A DNA stretch of 64,000 nt from G963663315 sp963668255 (GTDB taxonomy: Bacteria > Pseudomonadota > Gammaproteobacteria > Arenicellales > Poriferihabitantaceae). Below the pieces are notes generated by a model that worked only from the letters and a program-made list of their open reading frames with translations, had not been told where the DNA came from and searched no databases. Both the position numbers and the translations under genes were made by a program. Of this stretch, positions 38,072-46,751 are shown piece after piece. Within the stretch, counting starts at the first letter, position 1, and every line of letters starts with the position of its first letter. The stretch is taken from positions 1,984,001 to 2,048,000 of the forward strand of contig OZ220708.1 in the NCBI GenBank assembly GCA_965116595.1. Reading direction: 5' to 3'.

Positions 38072-39115
38072 TCAGGTAAACTTGTCGTAACGCACCATTT
38101 GCACCGGTATCTGCAAATCCAGAACCAGGGGCCTGATACAGGCATCGACCATCGGCTGTGGCCCGGCGACATAGACCATGGTATCGGTTGTCTCCGGCTC
38201 AAGCGCCGCCAGAGCCGCGTCGTGGACCAGCCCATAACGGGTATGCAGTGGCTCGCCGTCAGCAGTGGTCACGCTTCCGGCGGTTTCATCGGATAGCACG
38301 ATGTTCACCGACAAGGTATCGGGATAGCGTGCCTGCATCGCCGCCAGACGGTCTGCATAGAACATATCTGCACGGCTCCGGACGCCGAAATACAGGGTGC
38401 CCTTGTGCGTTTTGAAGTACCCGGTTTTTGCCGCATTTGAAAGGATTGACATCAACCCCGCGATACCGGAGCCGCCGGCAATCAGAAAAAGGTCGTGTCC
38501 TTCATCGGCGTGAAAGGTTGCGCGTCCCAGCGGCCCGAACAATTCAACCTCGTCCCGGTCGCGTGCATCATCGAATGCCCAATCAGAAAAAGCGCCCCCC
38601 GGTTTTTTCTTTATCACGAATTCAAGGTTATCCGTCTGCGGTTCATAATTAACCATAGAGTAAGAGCGGTGTGCGGATATTCCCGGCGCCTTGATGACGA
38701 AAAACTGACCGGCGTGGAACCGCACCGGCCGGGGCAGCCTGATTTCGAATTGGGCCACATCCGCAGTCAGTCGGTCCCAGTTCGAGGCGATGCCGATGTG
38801 GTGATCGGGACAATAGTCGTCATCGCGAAAAGGCTTGATCCGGGCCGGGACGGTCAGGCTGCAAGCCGATTGCGCGGTGGCCTGGCACAACAGGAATTCC
38901 TTTTTGGCCGCCCTCAGGTTTTTTCGGCCGGGCGCCTCGGCCCAGCCCTCGTCCAGTTTGCCCTCGTCCAGCCGCGCACGGCAGGTTCCGCAGGTACCGG
39001 TCGCGCATTCGTAGGGCAATGAAATACCGGCTCGCAAACCGGCATACAACAACTTTTCATTCGCCGGGGCCTCAAACCTGTGAACCTGGTCCCTTTTTAC
39101 TATTTCAATCAGCAT
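38072..39115 (-). CDS. Ferredoxin-type reductase with N-terminal 2Fe-2S domain
   Basis: A 347-residue NAD(P)H-dependent reductase. The N-terminus is a plant-type 2Fe-2S domain with C37, C42, C45 and C77. It is followed by an FAD domain (RSYSMVNYE, the flavin-binding RxYS box) and an NAD domain (IAGGSGIAGLMSIL; VAGPQPMVDACI). This is the architecture of oxygenase reductases and of CDP-6-deoxyglucoseen reductase-like enzymes. It starts 23 bases after the stop of phnY and is therefore probably in the phnA-phnY operon, yet no oxygenase subunit is adjacent. Its electron acceptor is unknown. Confidence 0.8.
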   Translation of the reverse strand: MLIEIVKRDQVHRFEAPANEKLLYAGLRAGISLPYECATGTCGTCRARLDEGKLDEGWAEAPGRKNLRAAKKEFLLCQATAQSACSLTVPARIKPFRDDDYCPDHHIGIASNWDRLTADVAQFEIRLPRPVRFHAGQFFVIKAPGISAHRSYSMVNYEPQTDNLEFVIKKKPGGAFSDWAFDDARDRDEVELFGPLGRATFHADEGHDLFLIAGGSGIAGLMSILSNAAKTGYFKTHKGTLYFGVRSRADMFYADRLAAMQARYPDTLSVNIVLSDETAGSVTTADGEPLHTRYGLVHDAALAALEPETTDTMVYVAGPQPMVDACIRPLVLDLQIPVQMVRYDKFT

Positions 39116-39138
39116 AACTGTGTCTATTCAATCGGGGG

Positions 39139-40539
39139 CTACCCCCAGGGCAGCGAGAAGGTCTTGACGCTGGTATAGCTCTTCATCGCTTCGATCACCC
39201 CTTCCTTGTAGCCGAGGCCGGAATCCTTGATGCCGCCGAATGGCGACATTTCGGTACGGTAACCGGGAACCTCTCCGATATTGACGGTGCCGGTCATGAG
39301 TTCATTGACGAAGCGGTTTATGTACTTCAGGCTGTTGGTACAGACCCCGCTGGAAAGACCGAAGGCCGTCGAGTTTGCGACTTCGATGGCGTGGTCGATA
39401 CCGGTTACCCGGATTATCGGAATCGGCGGGCCAAAGGTTTCCTCGCGCACCAGGTCACAATCATACGGAACATGGTCGAGTACCGTGGGGGAATAGACCG
39501 CGCCCTGGCGGTGGTTGCCGTATAACAGCTTTGCGCCGTTGTCGATGGCGTCATTAACCCGTGCCTCGAACAGGATGGCCGCCTGTTCGGTGATCACGGC
39601 GCCGACATCGGTATCGGGGTCCATCGGATCACCGTATTTGAGCCTGGCGGCTTTCTCTGCCACCCGCTCTGCAAACTCGTCGGCGATGGACTCGACCGCC
39701 AATATGCGTTTGACCGCGGTACATCGCTGCCCGGAGTTGCGGGTGGCGCCCTGCACCGCCATTTCCGCAGCCTCATCGAGGTCGGCATCCTCCATCACGA
39801 TCAACGGCGAGTTGCCGCCGAGTTCCAGCACCGTGCGTTTGTAGCCTGCGGTTGCGGCGATATATTTACCGACCGGAACGCTGCCGGTGAAGGTAATCAG
39901 GTCGATATGCGGATTGGTAATCATTTCGTCGCCGATATCCTCGGGCAACCCGGTGACGACGGACAGCATCGGTGGCGGCAATCCCGCCTCCAGCAGCACA
40001 TCCGCCAGCAACAATGCGGTCAGCGGGGTCAGTTCGGTGGGCTTGGCCACCATGCAGTTATTGGTCGCAATCGACGGAGCGATCTTATGGGAAATCATGT
40101 TCAGCGGATGGTTGAAAGGCGTGATCGCCGAGATCGCGGTCAACGGTTCGCGCTGCGTGAAAATCTTTCTTTTCTTGCCGTGGGGGGTCAGGTCGCAGGA
40201 AAAAATCTCGCCATCATCAATAATGCACAACTGGCTGGTCAGGTTGAAAACATCGCAGGCACGGCCGACTTCATACAAACTGTCCTTCTTCGACAGGCCG
40301 GATTCGGCGGTGATCAGGTCTGATATCCTGTCCTTTTCCGCAGCCAGCAACTGTGCGGTTTTCGACAGGATCTGCTGACGCTGATAACGGCTCAGTTGCG
40401 GCCGGTAAGCGGCCGCTGCCGCAAATGCGTCCGCCACCTGTTTTCGGCTGGTGCGGGGAACCGTACCCACTACTGCCTGGGTATAGGGGTTGATTACTTC
40501 AATGCACATTTCCTGATGGCTGGCATTGGCTGTTTTCAT
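39139..40539 (-). CDS. phnY: Phosphonoacetaldehyde dehydrogenase
   Basis: A 466-residue aldehyde dehydrogenase. Landmarks are ITPFNHPLNMISHKIAP, FTGSVPVGKYIA, the catalytic Glu in VLELGGNSPL, and the catalytic Cys in NSGQRCTAVKRIL, whose TAVKRIL continuation is typical of the phosphonoacetaldehyde / non-phosphorylating GAPDH branch. PhnY oxidises phosphonoacetaldehyde to phosphonoacetate with NAD+. The identification is supported by the phosphonoacetate hydrolase gene 46 bases upstream. AAAAGGAGAA precedes the start. No phnW transaminase or transporter gene is in view, so the source of phosphonoacetaldehyde is not explained here. Confidence 0.82.
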   Translation of the reverse strand: MKTANASHQEMCIEVINPYTQAVVGTVPRTSRKQVADAFAAAAAYRPQLSRYQRQQILSKTAQLLAAEKDRISDLITAESGLSKKDSLYEVGRACDVFNLTSQLCIIDDGEIFSCDLTPHGKKRKIFTQREPLTAISAITPFNHPLNMISHKIAPSIATNNCMVAKPTELTPLTALLLADVLLEAGLPPPMLSVVTGLPEDIGDEMITNPHIDLITFTGSVPVGKYIAATAGYKRTVLELGGNSPLIVMEDADLDEAAEMAVQGATRNSGQRCTAVKRILAVESIADEFAERVAEKAARLKYGDPMDPDTDVGAVITEQAAILFEARVNDAIDNGAKLLYGNHRQGAVYSPTVLDHVPYDCDLVREETFGPPIPIIRVTGIDHAIEVANSTAFGLSSGVCTNSLKYINRFVNELMTGTVNIGEVPGYRTEMSPFGGIKDSGLGYKEGVIEAMKSYTSVKTFSLPWG

Positions 40540-40584
40540 GCGGTGTTCTCCTTTTCAGGCAGGGGGGGTCGGATAACCTCCCGG

Positions 40585-41889
40585 TTAAACGGCGAGGCGG
40601 TTGAGAGCGATGTCGAATACATCGAAATTACGCAGTCCGGGGTGCTGGCCGGCAGCCAGGGACGTGCCCGGTTTGCGGTTGAAAATCAATGGCACGGTTT
40701 GTTCGCTGATACCCCCGTGCGAGCGCAACGGCACTTCCAGCCCCGACAGATCGTGCCTGTCTGCGCGGGTGCCGATCACGGTATTTATGTCCGACAGCAC
40801 GATGATATCGCCCATGCGATCCGGCGCCAGCCCGAAGTGTGCGCATCCATCCGCGTTTGAGAATACCCGTTCGATCCCGGCCATCTCCTTCAGCCTGTCG
40901 GCGAAATCAGTCAACTGTGCGGAATCTTCCAGATAAACGGTGGCAAAAGAACCGAGCGCGCCATGATGAACCACATACGGGTCGGTGATCGGCAGTATGA
41001 CCCGGCCATTGCCTGCGCCCAGCAGGTCGTCCACCACGTCCTGTAGGTAGATTATATTTGGCTGGCCCTCGCTGTCGTGCTTGGCATTCATGCCGTGGTC
41101 CGCAGTCAGACCGATGACCGCGCCCAACTCATCGAGTCGGCTCCAGTAGCCATCCATCATCGAATAGAACCGGTTGGCGCCCTCGCTGCCGGGAGCGAAT
41201 TTATGTTGAATATAATCCGTTGTAGACAGGTACATGATGTCCGGTCTGACGGATTTCATCAGTTTCACGCCGGCCTTGAATATAAATTCGGAAAGCCCGG
41301 CACTGTAGACCGAGGGCACATCCATCCCCACCAGATCAACCACGTCGCCGATGCCGTTGTGCTGGACGCTGGCCTCGTCGGCTTTCTCCGACGAGAAACA
41401 GATTGCTGCATTGCTGTCACTGGCGCCGTCCAGGCTCAACCCATGACCGAGCAACCGTCTGAGCTTGTCCTTGGCGGTGATTATGGCGATTTTGGCGCCG
41501 GCCACCTGAAATGCCTTGAACAGGGTCGGGGCGCGCAGCAATGACGGGTCATTCATCATGACTTCAACCCCTGTTTCCCGGTCGTAATAGAAGTTCCCGC
41601 AGATACCGTGAACTTCCGGCAGGACACCGGTGACGATGGACATGTTGTTCGGATTGGTGAAACTGGGTATCACGCAGTCTCCCCGCAGATCGATGCCGCT
41701 TCCGTCAACCGCCTGTCCGCCAGTCCGTGCATCGCCGATCACCTGTGCCATCCAGGGCATGGCTCCCGCCCTGATTGCTTCGATAATATAGTCCGGTTCC
41801 GACCCGTCGATGCAAACCACTACGACGGGTTGTTGCGGCCAGGCATATTCCCGACCATTTACGATAACAGAAGGTTTGATGGATGACAT
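40585..41889 (-). CDS. phnA: Phosphonoacetate hydrolase
   Basis: Cleaves phosphonoacetate to acetate and phosphate using two zinc ions. The 434-residue protein has the alkaline phosphatase/NPP fold: VVVCIDGSEPDYI (metal-binding Asp28), IPSFTNPNNMSIVTG with probable nucleophile Thr78, STTDYIQHKF, and LTADHGMNAKH (metal ligands). The Thr-Asn-Pro-Asn context is that of PhnA and not of general phosphodiesterases. It is the first gene of the leftward phn operon and divergent from the MetX-like gene. It releases acetate and phosphate for growth. Confidence 0.9.
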   Translation of the reverse strand: MSSIKPSVIVNGREYAWPQQPVVVVCIDGSEPDYIIEAIRAGAMPWMAQVIGDARTGGQAVDGSGIDLRGDCVIPSFTNPNNMSIVTGVLPEVHGICGNFYYDRETGVEVMMNDPSLLRAPTLFKAFQVAGAKIAIITAKDKLRRLLGHGLSLDGASDSNAAICFSSEKADEASVQHNGIGDVVDLVGMDVPSVYSAGLSEFIFKAGVKLMKSVRPDIMYLSTTDYIQHKFAPGSEGANRFYSMMDGYWSRLDELGAVIGLTADHGMNAKHDSEGQPNIIYLQDVVDDLLGAGNGRVILPITDPYVVHHGALGSFATVYLEDSAQLTDFADRLKEMAGIERVFSNADGCAHFGLAPDRMGDIIVLSDINTVIGTRADRHDLSGLEVPLRSHGGISEQTVPLIFNRKPGTSLAAGQHPGLRNFDVFDIALNRLAV

Positions 41890-41985
41890 GGTTCAGGGTT
41901 GGGGGGTGATTTCAAATTAATGCCGATTATATGATAATAGTCCGCATATAATCCTATATTTATAAACTTGTAAATACGATTCGTT

Positions 41986-42996
41986 ATGGATCAGACTGCA
42001 CAGACGTTCACCATCGACAATCTTGAATTGCAGTGCGGGGTTGCGCTCCCCAGGGCGAACCTGGCCTACAGGACCTATGGCGAACTGAACGCCGCAAAGG
42101 ACAATGCGGTGGTGTTGCCGACTTTCTATACCGGGACGCATATCCGCAATGAAGGCTTTTTCGGGCAGGGCAGGGCGATCGACCCGGACCGGCATTTCAT
42201 TGTCTCGATCAACCTGTTCGGTAACGGTTATTCCTCCTCGCCAAGCAATACCCCGCCACCCCATGACGGCCCCCGCTTTCCTGCCGTCACGCTGTACGAT
42301 AATGTTTATGCCCAGAACAGGTTGCTCGAGGAACTGTTCGATATACAGCAAATCGCGTTGGTGACGGGCTGGTCGATGGCTGGCTGCCAGTCGTACCAGT
42401 GGGGGGCGCAGTACCCGCACAAGGTGCGGGCGATCCTGCCGTTTTGCGGTTCCGCCAGGACATCGATTCACAACCGGGTTTTCCTGGAGGGAGTGAAGGC
42501 TGCATTGACGGCTGACCAGGACTTCAACCGGGGAGACTATTCGGAGGCGCCCGCGGCCGGGTTGAAAGCCTTTGCCCGCGTCTACGCCAGCTGGGCGTTT
42601 TCCCAGTCTTTCTATCGGCAGGAACTGTTCCGGCAGTTGGGCTTCGACACCGCAGAGGCGTTGCTGCAAGACTGGGAAGCGGACCACCTGGCCTGGGACG
42701 CCAACGATCTGCTCTGCAAGCTCGAAACCTGGCAACGGGGCGATATCAGCGACAACCCGCTCTACAACGGTGATTTCGAGCTGGCCCTGTCGTCGATCAG
42801 GGCGCGCACCATCATTATCGCCTGCGACCGCGATCTGTATTTCAGACCCGCTGACAATGAAATCGAGGCCAGCCATATTGCCGACGCTCAGTTGAAGGTA
42901 TATCACTCCCCCTGGGGACATTGTGTCGCCTCTCCCGGCAACGACCCCGGTTTCGCCGACTTTCTGGACGACGCGATCCGTAACCTGCTGAGATGA
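41986..42996 (+). CDS. MetX-like alpha/beta hydrolase (homoserine acyltransferase family)
   Basis: A 336-residue alpha/beta-fold protein of the homoserine O-acetyltransferase superfamily. Family landmarks are LAYRTYGELNAAKDNAVVLPT, NLFGNGYSSSPSN, and the nucleophile elbow GWSMAGCQSYQWG; HSPWGHC near the C-terminus provides the catalytic His. Some members are true homoserine or serine acyltransferases and others act as acyl-CoA thioesterases or hydrolases. The gene heads the propionate operon with one base between its stop and the mutase start. A role in acyl-CoA removal is an attractive inference; methionine synthesis is the alternative. Confidence 0.7.
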   Translation: MDQTAQTFTIDNLELQCGVALPRANLAYRTYGELNAAKDNAVVLPTFYTGTHIRNEGFFGQGRAIDPDRHFIVSINLFGNGYSSSPSNTPPPHDGPRFPAVTLYDNVYAQNRLLEELFDIQQIALVTGWSMAGCQSYQWGAQYPHKVRAILPFCGSARTSIHNRVFLEGVKAALTADQDFNRGDYSEAPAAGLKAFARVYASWAFSQSFYRQELFRQLGFDTAEALLQDWEADHLAWDANDLLCKLETWQRGDISDNPLYNGDFELALSSIRARTIIIACDRDLYFRPADNEIEASHIADAQLKVYHSPWGHCVASPGNDPGFADFLDDAIRNLLR

Positions 42997-42997
42997 C

Positions 42998-45178
42998 ATG
43001 ACTGATTCCAGACAACCGCCAACCGATCAATCCGGGCATGCTGCCGGCCTTTCGGACTGGCAGAAACGCGCCGAGCGGGAACTGAAGGGCAGCAGTCTCG
43101 ATGACCTGAATTGGCATACCCCGGAAGGCATCGAGGTCAAACCGTTGTATACCGCCGAAGACCTGGACCGGATTGCACATCTTTCTTCGCTGCCGGGATG
43201 CCCCCCGTTTACCCGCGGACCGAGGGCGACCATGTACCCCGGCCGCCCCTGGACGCTCAGGCAATACGCCGGATTTTCCACTGCGGAAGAATCGAATGCG
43301 TTTTACCGGGCCAACCTGAAAGCCGGTCAGACCGGGTTGTCGGTGGCGTTCGACCTGGCTACCCACCGGGGTTACGATTCCGACCATCCGCGGGTCGAAG
43401 GCGATGTCGGCAAGGCCGGGGTGGCGATTGATTCCGTCGAAGACATGAAGCTCCTGTTCGACCGCATTCCACTCGACAGGATGTCGGTTTCGATGACGAT
43501 GAATGGCGCCGTACTGCCGGTCATGGCGATGTTCATCGTCGCTGCCGAGGAACAGGGTGTTGCCCGGAGTGCACTGTCGGGTACGTTGCAAAATGATATT
43601 CTGAAGGAATTCATGGTGCGCAATACCTATATCTACCCGCCGGAACCATCGATGAAAATCGTCTCCGACATTATTGGTTATACCGCCCGCGACATGCCCC
43701 GGTTCAATCCGGTCTCGATATCGGGGTATCACATGCAGGAAGCCGGCGCCACCCTCGTTCAGGAACTCGCCTATACACTGGCGGACGGCCTGGAGTACGT
43801 GCGCAGCGCGATTACAAGCGGCCTTGAAGTCGATCAATTCGCCCCGAGGCTGTCTTTCTTCTTTGGCATCGGCATGAATTTCTTCATGGAAATCGCAAAA
43901 TTGCGGGCCGCCAGGACCCTGTGGTCGGCCCTGATGGAGAAACACTTTGCGCCGACAAACCCGGCATCGAAGATGCTGCGGACGCATTGCCAGACCTCGG
44001 GTGTCAGCCTGACCAGCCGGGACCCCTACAACAATATCATCCGCACTACCATCGAGGCGCTGGCGGCGGTACTGGGCGGAACCCAGTCGCTGCATACCAA
44101 CTCCTTCGATGAGGCGTTGGCCCTGCCGACAGAAAATTCCGCCCGTATTGCCAGAAATACCCAGCTTATCCTCAATCATGAGGCCGGTATCACCCATGTG
44201 ATCGATCCGTTGGGCGGGTCGTACTATCTTGAAAGCCTGACTGACAGCCTGATCAGGGAAGCCGGCAAGCTGATCGATGAAGTCGAACAGATGGGCGGCA
44301 TGACTCGGGCAGTCGAAGCCGGTTTGCCGAAATTGCGTATCGAGGAGGCGTCGGTAAAGCGACAGGCAGGGATTGACCGGGGCGAAGAGGTCATTGTCGG
44401 CGTGAACCGATTCAATGTCGAGGAGGAGGGCGAGATCGACATACTCGTGGTCGACAATAAAGCGGTCCGCGAATCCCAGGTTGAGCGATTGAATAATATG
44501 CGAAAAGGCCGCGATCCCGACAAGGTCCGTTTGACGCTCGACGCATTGAAACAGGTCGCAATTACCAGGCAGGGCAATCTGCTGGCTGCGGCCATCGAGG
44601 CGGCCCGCGCCCGCGCCAGTGTCGGCGAGATATCCGATCTGCTGGAGTCGGTATATAATCGACATCATGCACAGCCGGGAACCCTGGGCGGGGTGTATGG
44701 CAGGGCATACCAGGGCGATCAGGAATTTGACATGTTGAAGACCCGAATCGAAAAATTTGCGAAGCTCTGCGGACGCAGGCCACGCATGCTGGTGGTCAAG
44801 CTGGGACAGGACGGCCATGACCGCGGCGCCCGCACCATCGCTACCGCATTCGCCGACATGGGATTCGATGTCGATATCGGGCCCTTGTTCCAGACTCCGT
44901 GCGAGGCGGTTAACCAGGCCATCGAAAACGATGTCCATATCATCGGTATCTCGTCCCAGGCAGCCGGACACCGAACCCTGGTTCCGGCGGTGATGACAGC
45001 GCTCGAAGCGGCGAACTGCGCTGATATACGGGTTGTCTGCGGTGGTGTGATTCCTCCGGGTGACCATGAAATGCTGTATGCTGCCGGGGTATCCGCGATC
45101 TTTGGCCCCGGCGCCCACATACCCGAGGCGGCTGGCCGGATTATGGATATTCTGGAAAATCAACAGGATACGAATTGA
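42998..45178 (+). CDS. Methylmalonyl-CoA mutase
   Basis: A 726-residue adenosylcobalamin enzyme converting (R)-methylmalonyl-CoA to succinyl-CoA. The mutase barrel has TMYPGRPWTLRQYAGFST (active-site Tyr) and DMPRFNPVSISGYHMQEAG; the C-terminal B12 domain has GQDGHDRGA (DxHxxG, near 603-610) and a GGVIPPGD segment. It is the single-chain homodimer type (ScpA/MutA-like), distinct from the fused IcmF at 11960. Order with pccB, pccA, meaB and epimerase makes the propionyl-CoA to succinyl-CoA route complete in this operon. Confidence 0.95.
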   Translation: MTDSRQPPTDQSGHAAGLSDWQKRAERELKGSSLDDLNWHTPEGIEVKPLYTAEDLDRIAHLSSLPGCPPFTRGPRATMYPGRPWTLRQYAGFSTAEESNAFYRANLKAGQTGLSVAFDLATHRGYDSDHPRVEGDVGKAGVAIDSVEDMKLLFDRIPLDRMSVSMTMNGAVLPVMAMFIVAAEEQGVARSALSGTLQNDILKEFMVRNTYIYPPEPSMKIVSDIIGYTARDMPRFNPVSISGYHMQEAGATLVQELAYTLADGLEYVRSAITSGLEVDQFAPRLSFFFGIGMNFFMEIAKLRAARTLWSALMEKHFAPTNPASKMLRTHCQTSGVSLTSRDPYNNIIRTTIEALAAVLGGTQSLHTNSFDEALALPTENSARIARNTQLILNHEAGITHVIDPLGGSYYLESLTDSLIREAGKLIDEVEQMGGMTRAVEAGLPKLRIEEASVKRQAGIDRGEEVIVGVNRFNVEEEGEIDILVVDNKAVRESQVERLNNMRKGRDPDKVRLTLDALKQVAITRQGNLLAAAIEAARARASVGEISDLLESVYNRHHAQPGTLGGVYGRAYQGDQEFDMLKTRIEKFAKLCGRRPRMLVVKLGQDGHDRGARTIATAFADMGFDVDIGPLFQTPCEAVNQAIENDVHIIGISSQAAGHRTLVPAVMTALEAANCADIRVVCGGVIPPGDHEMLYAAGVSAIFGPGAHIPEAAGRIMDILENQQDTN

Positions 45179-45181
45179 TTT

Positions 45182-46714
45182 ATGTCTGAAATAATAGAAC
45201 AACTTGAGAAAAAGCGAGCCCAGGCCAAGCTCGGCGGCGGAGAGGCCAGAATCGATGCCCAGCATGCCAAGGGTAAACTGACCGCGAGAGAGAGACTGGA
45301 TGTCCTGCTCGATGAAGACAGTTTCGAGGAATGGGACATCTTCGTGGAACATCGCTGTACCGATTTCGGGATGCAGGACAAAACCATCCCCGGCGATGGC
45401 GTAGTGACCGGCTATGGCACGATCAATGGACGGCTGGTTTTTGTTTACAGCCAGGATTTCACGGTATTCGGCGGCTCCCTGTCGGAAGCCCACGCAGAGA
45501 AAATCTGCAAGGTGATGGATCAGGCAATCAAGGTCGGCGCCCCGTTGATCGGGATCAGCGATTCAGGCGGCGCGCGTATCCAGGAAGGGGTGGCTTCGCT
45601 CGGCGGCTATGCCGAAGTGTTTCAGCGCAATGTGATGGCTTCGGGGGTGATTCCCCAGATTTCCCTGATTATGGGCCCCTGTGCGGGCGGTGCAGTCTAT
45701 TCCCCTGCGATTACCGATTTTATCTTCATGGTCGAGGACAGCTCCTACATGTTCGTCACCGGGCCGGATGTGGTCAGAACCGTCACCCATGAAACAGTAA
45801 CCGCGGAAGACCTCGGCGGCGCCAAAACCCACACGTCCCGGTCGGGAGTGGCTGACCTGTCGTTCGAGAATGATGTGCAGGCGCTGTTGATGACCCGGCG
45901 GTTTTTCAATTTTCTGCCGCTCAGCAACCGGCACGAACCGCCTCACCGTGACACGGCCGATGATCAGGGACGGGCGGAACCATCGCTGGATACCCTGATA
46001 CCCGATAACCCGAATCTGCCTTATGACATGAAGGAGTTGATCTTCAAGGTGGTCGATGAGGGTGATTTCTTCGAATTGCAGACCAACTACGCCAAAAACA
46101 TCATTATCGGATTCGGCAGAATGGAAGGCCGTACAGTCGGCCTGGTCGCCAATCAACCGATGGTGCTGGCCGGCTGCCTGGATATCAACGCGGCCATTAA
46201 GGGCGCCCGGTTCGTGCGATTCTGTGACGCATTCGATATCCCGATCGTCACTTTTGTCGATGTGCCCGGCTTCATGCCCGGCACCAGCCAGGAATACGGC
46301 GGCATCATCACCCACGGCGCCAAGCTGCTGTTCGCCTATGCCGAATGCACTGCCCCGAAAGTGACCGTAATCACGCGCAAGGCGTATGGCGGCGCCTATG
46401 ATGTGATGGCTTCCAAGCATTTGCGCGGGGATGTCAACTTCGCCTGGCCGAGCGCGGAAATTGCGGTGATGGGACCGAAGGGCGCGGTCGAGATCATTTT
46501 CCGAGAGGAAGCAAAGGTACCGGAAAACCTGGAGCGCAGAACCGAAGAGTATCGCAGCAAATTCGCCAATCCGTTCGTCGCCGGGAGACGGGGCTACATA
46601 GATGATGTGATTTTCCCGCGCAATACACGAAAACGGATTTGCCGGTCTCTCGCGATGCTGCAGAACAAGGAATTGAAGAACCCGTACAAGAAGCATGACA
46701 ATATCCCGCTTTGA
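45182..46714 (+). CDS. pccB: Propionyl-CoA carboxylase beta subunit
   Basis: Carboxyltransferase subunit of 510 residues, moving CO2 from biotin to propionyl-CoA. Landmarks are the N-terminal KKRAQAKLGGG...HAKGKLTARERLDVLLD, SDSGGARIQEGVASLGGYAEVF, the TSRSGVADL segment, and in the second half DVPGFMPGTSQEYGGIITHGAKLLFAYAE. It starts three bases after the mutase stop. The biotin carboxylase partner follows 37 bases downstream. Acetyl-CoA carboxylase-type AccD is shorter, so propionyl-CoA is the best substrate, supported by the neighbours. Confidence 0.93.
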   Translation: MSEIIEQLEKKRAQAKLGGGEARIDAQHAKGKLTARERLDVLLDEDSFEEWDIFVEHRCTDFGMQDKTIPGDGVVTGYGTINGRLVFVYSQDFTVFGGSLSEAHAEKICKVMDQAIKVGAPLIGISDSGGARIQEGVASLGGYAEVFQRNVMASGVIPQISLIMGPCAGGAVYSPAITDFIFMVEDSSYMFVTGPDVVRTVTHETVTAEDLGGAKTHTSRSGVADLSFENDVQALLMTRRFFNFLPLSNRHEPPHRDTADDQGRAEPSLDTLIPDNPNLPYDMKELIFKVVDEGDFFELQTNYAKNIIIGFGRMEGRTVGLVANQPMVLAGCLDINAAIKGARFVRFCDAFDIPIVTFVDVPGFMPGTSQEYGGIITHGAKLLFAYAECTAPKVTVITRKAYGGAYDVMASKHLRGDVNFAWPSAEIAVMGPKGAVEIIFREEAKVPENLERRTEEYRSKFANPFVAGRRGYIDDVIFPRNTRKRICRSLAMLQNKELKNPYKKHDNIPL

Positions 46715-46751
46715 ACGGGTTCGGAAATGCCCCGGAACACTTTGAGAAACC

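Noticed and set aside
35237..39115. Glycosyltransferase as a functional part of the phosphonate operon
   Set aside because: It is on the same strand 51 bases after the reductase, but nothing in its domains suggests phosphonate chemistry; cotranscription alone is not enough to link it.
41917..42999. Minus-strand open frame opposite the MetX-like gene
   Set aside because: The plus-strand protein has a full set of alpha/beta hydrolase motifs and fits the operon; the antisense product does not resemble any family.
42842..45493. Long open frame on the minus strand opposite the methylmalonyl-CoA mutase (883 codons)
   Set aside because: Shadow of a highly conserved plus-strand gene in GC-rich DNA; the product shows no domain pattern.
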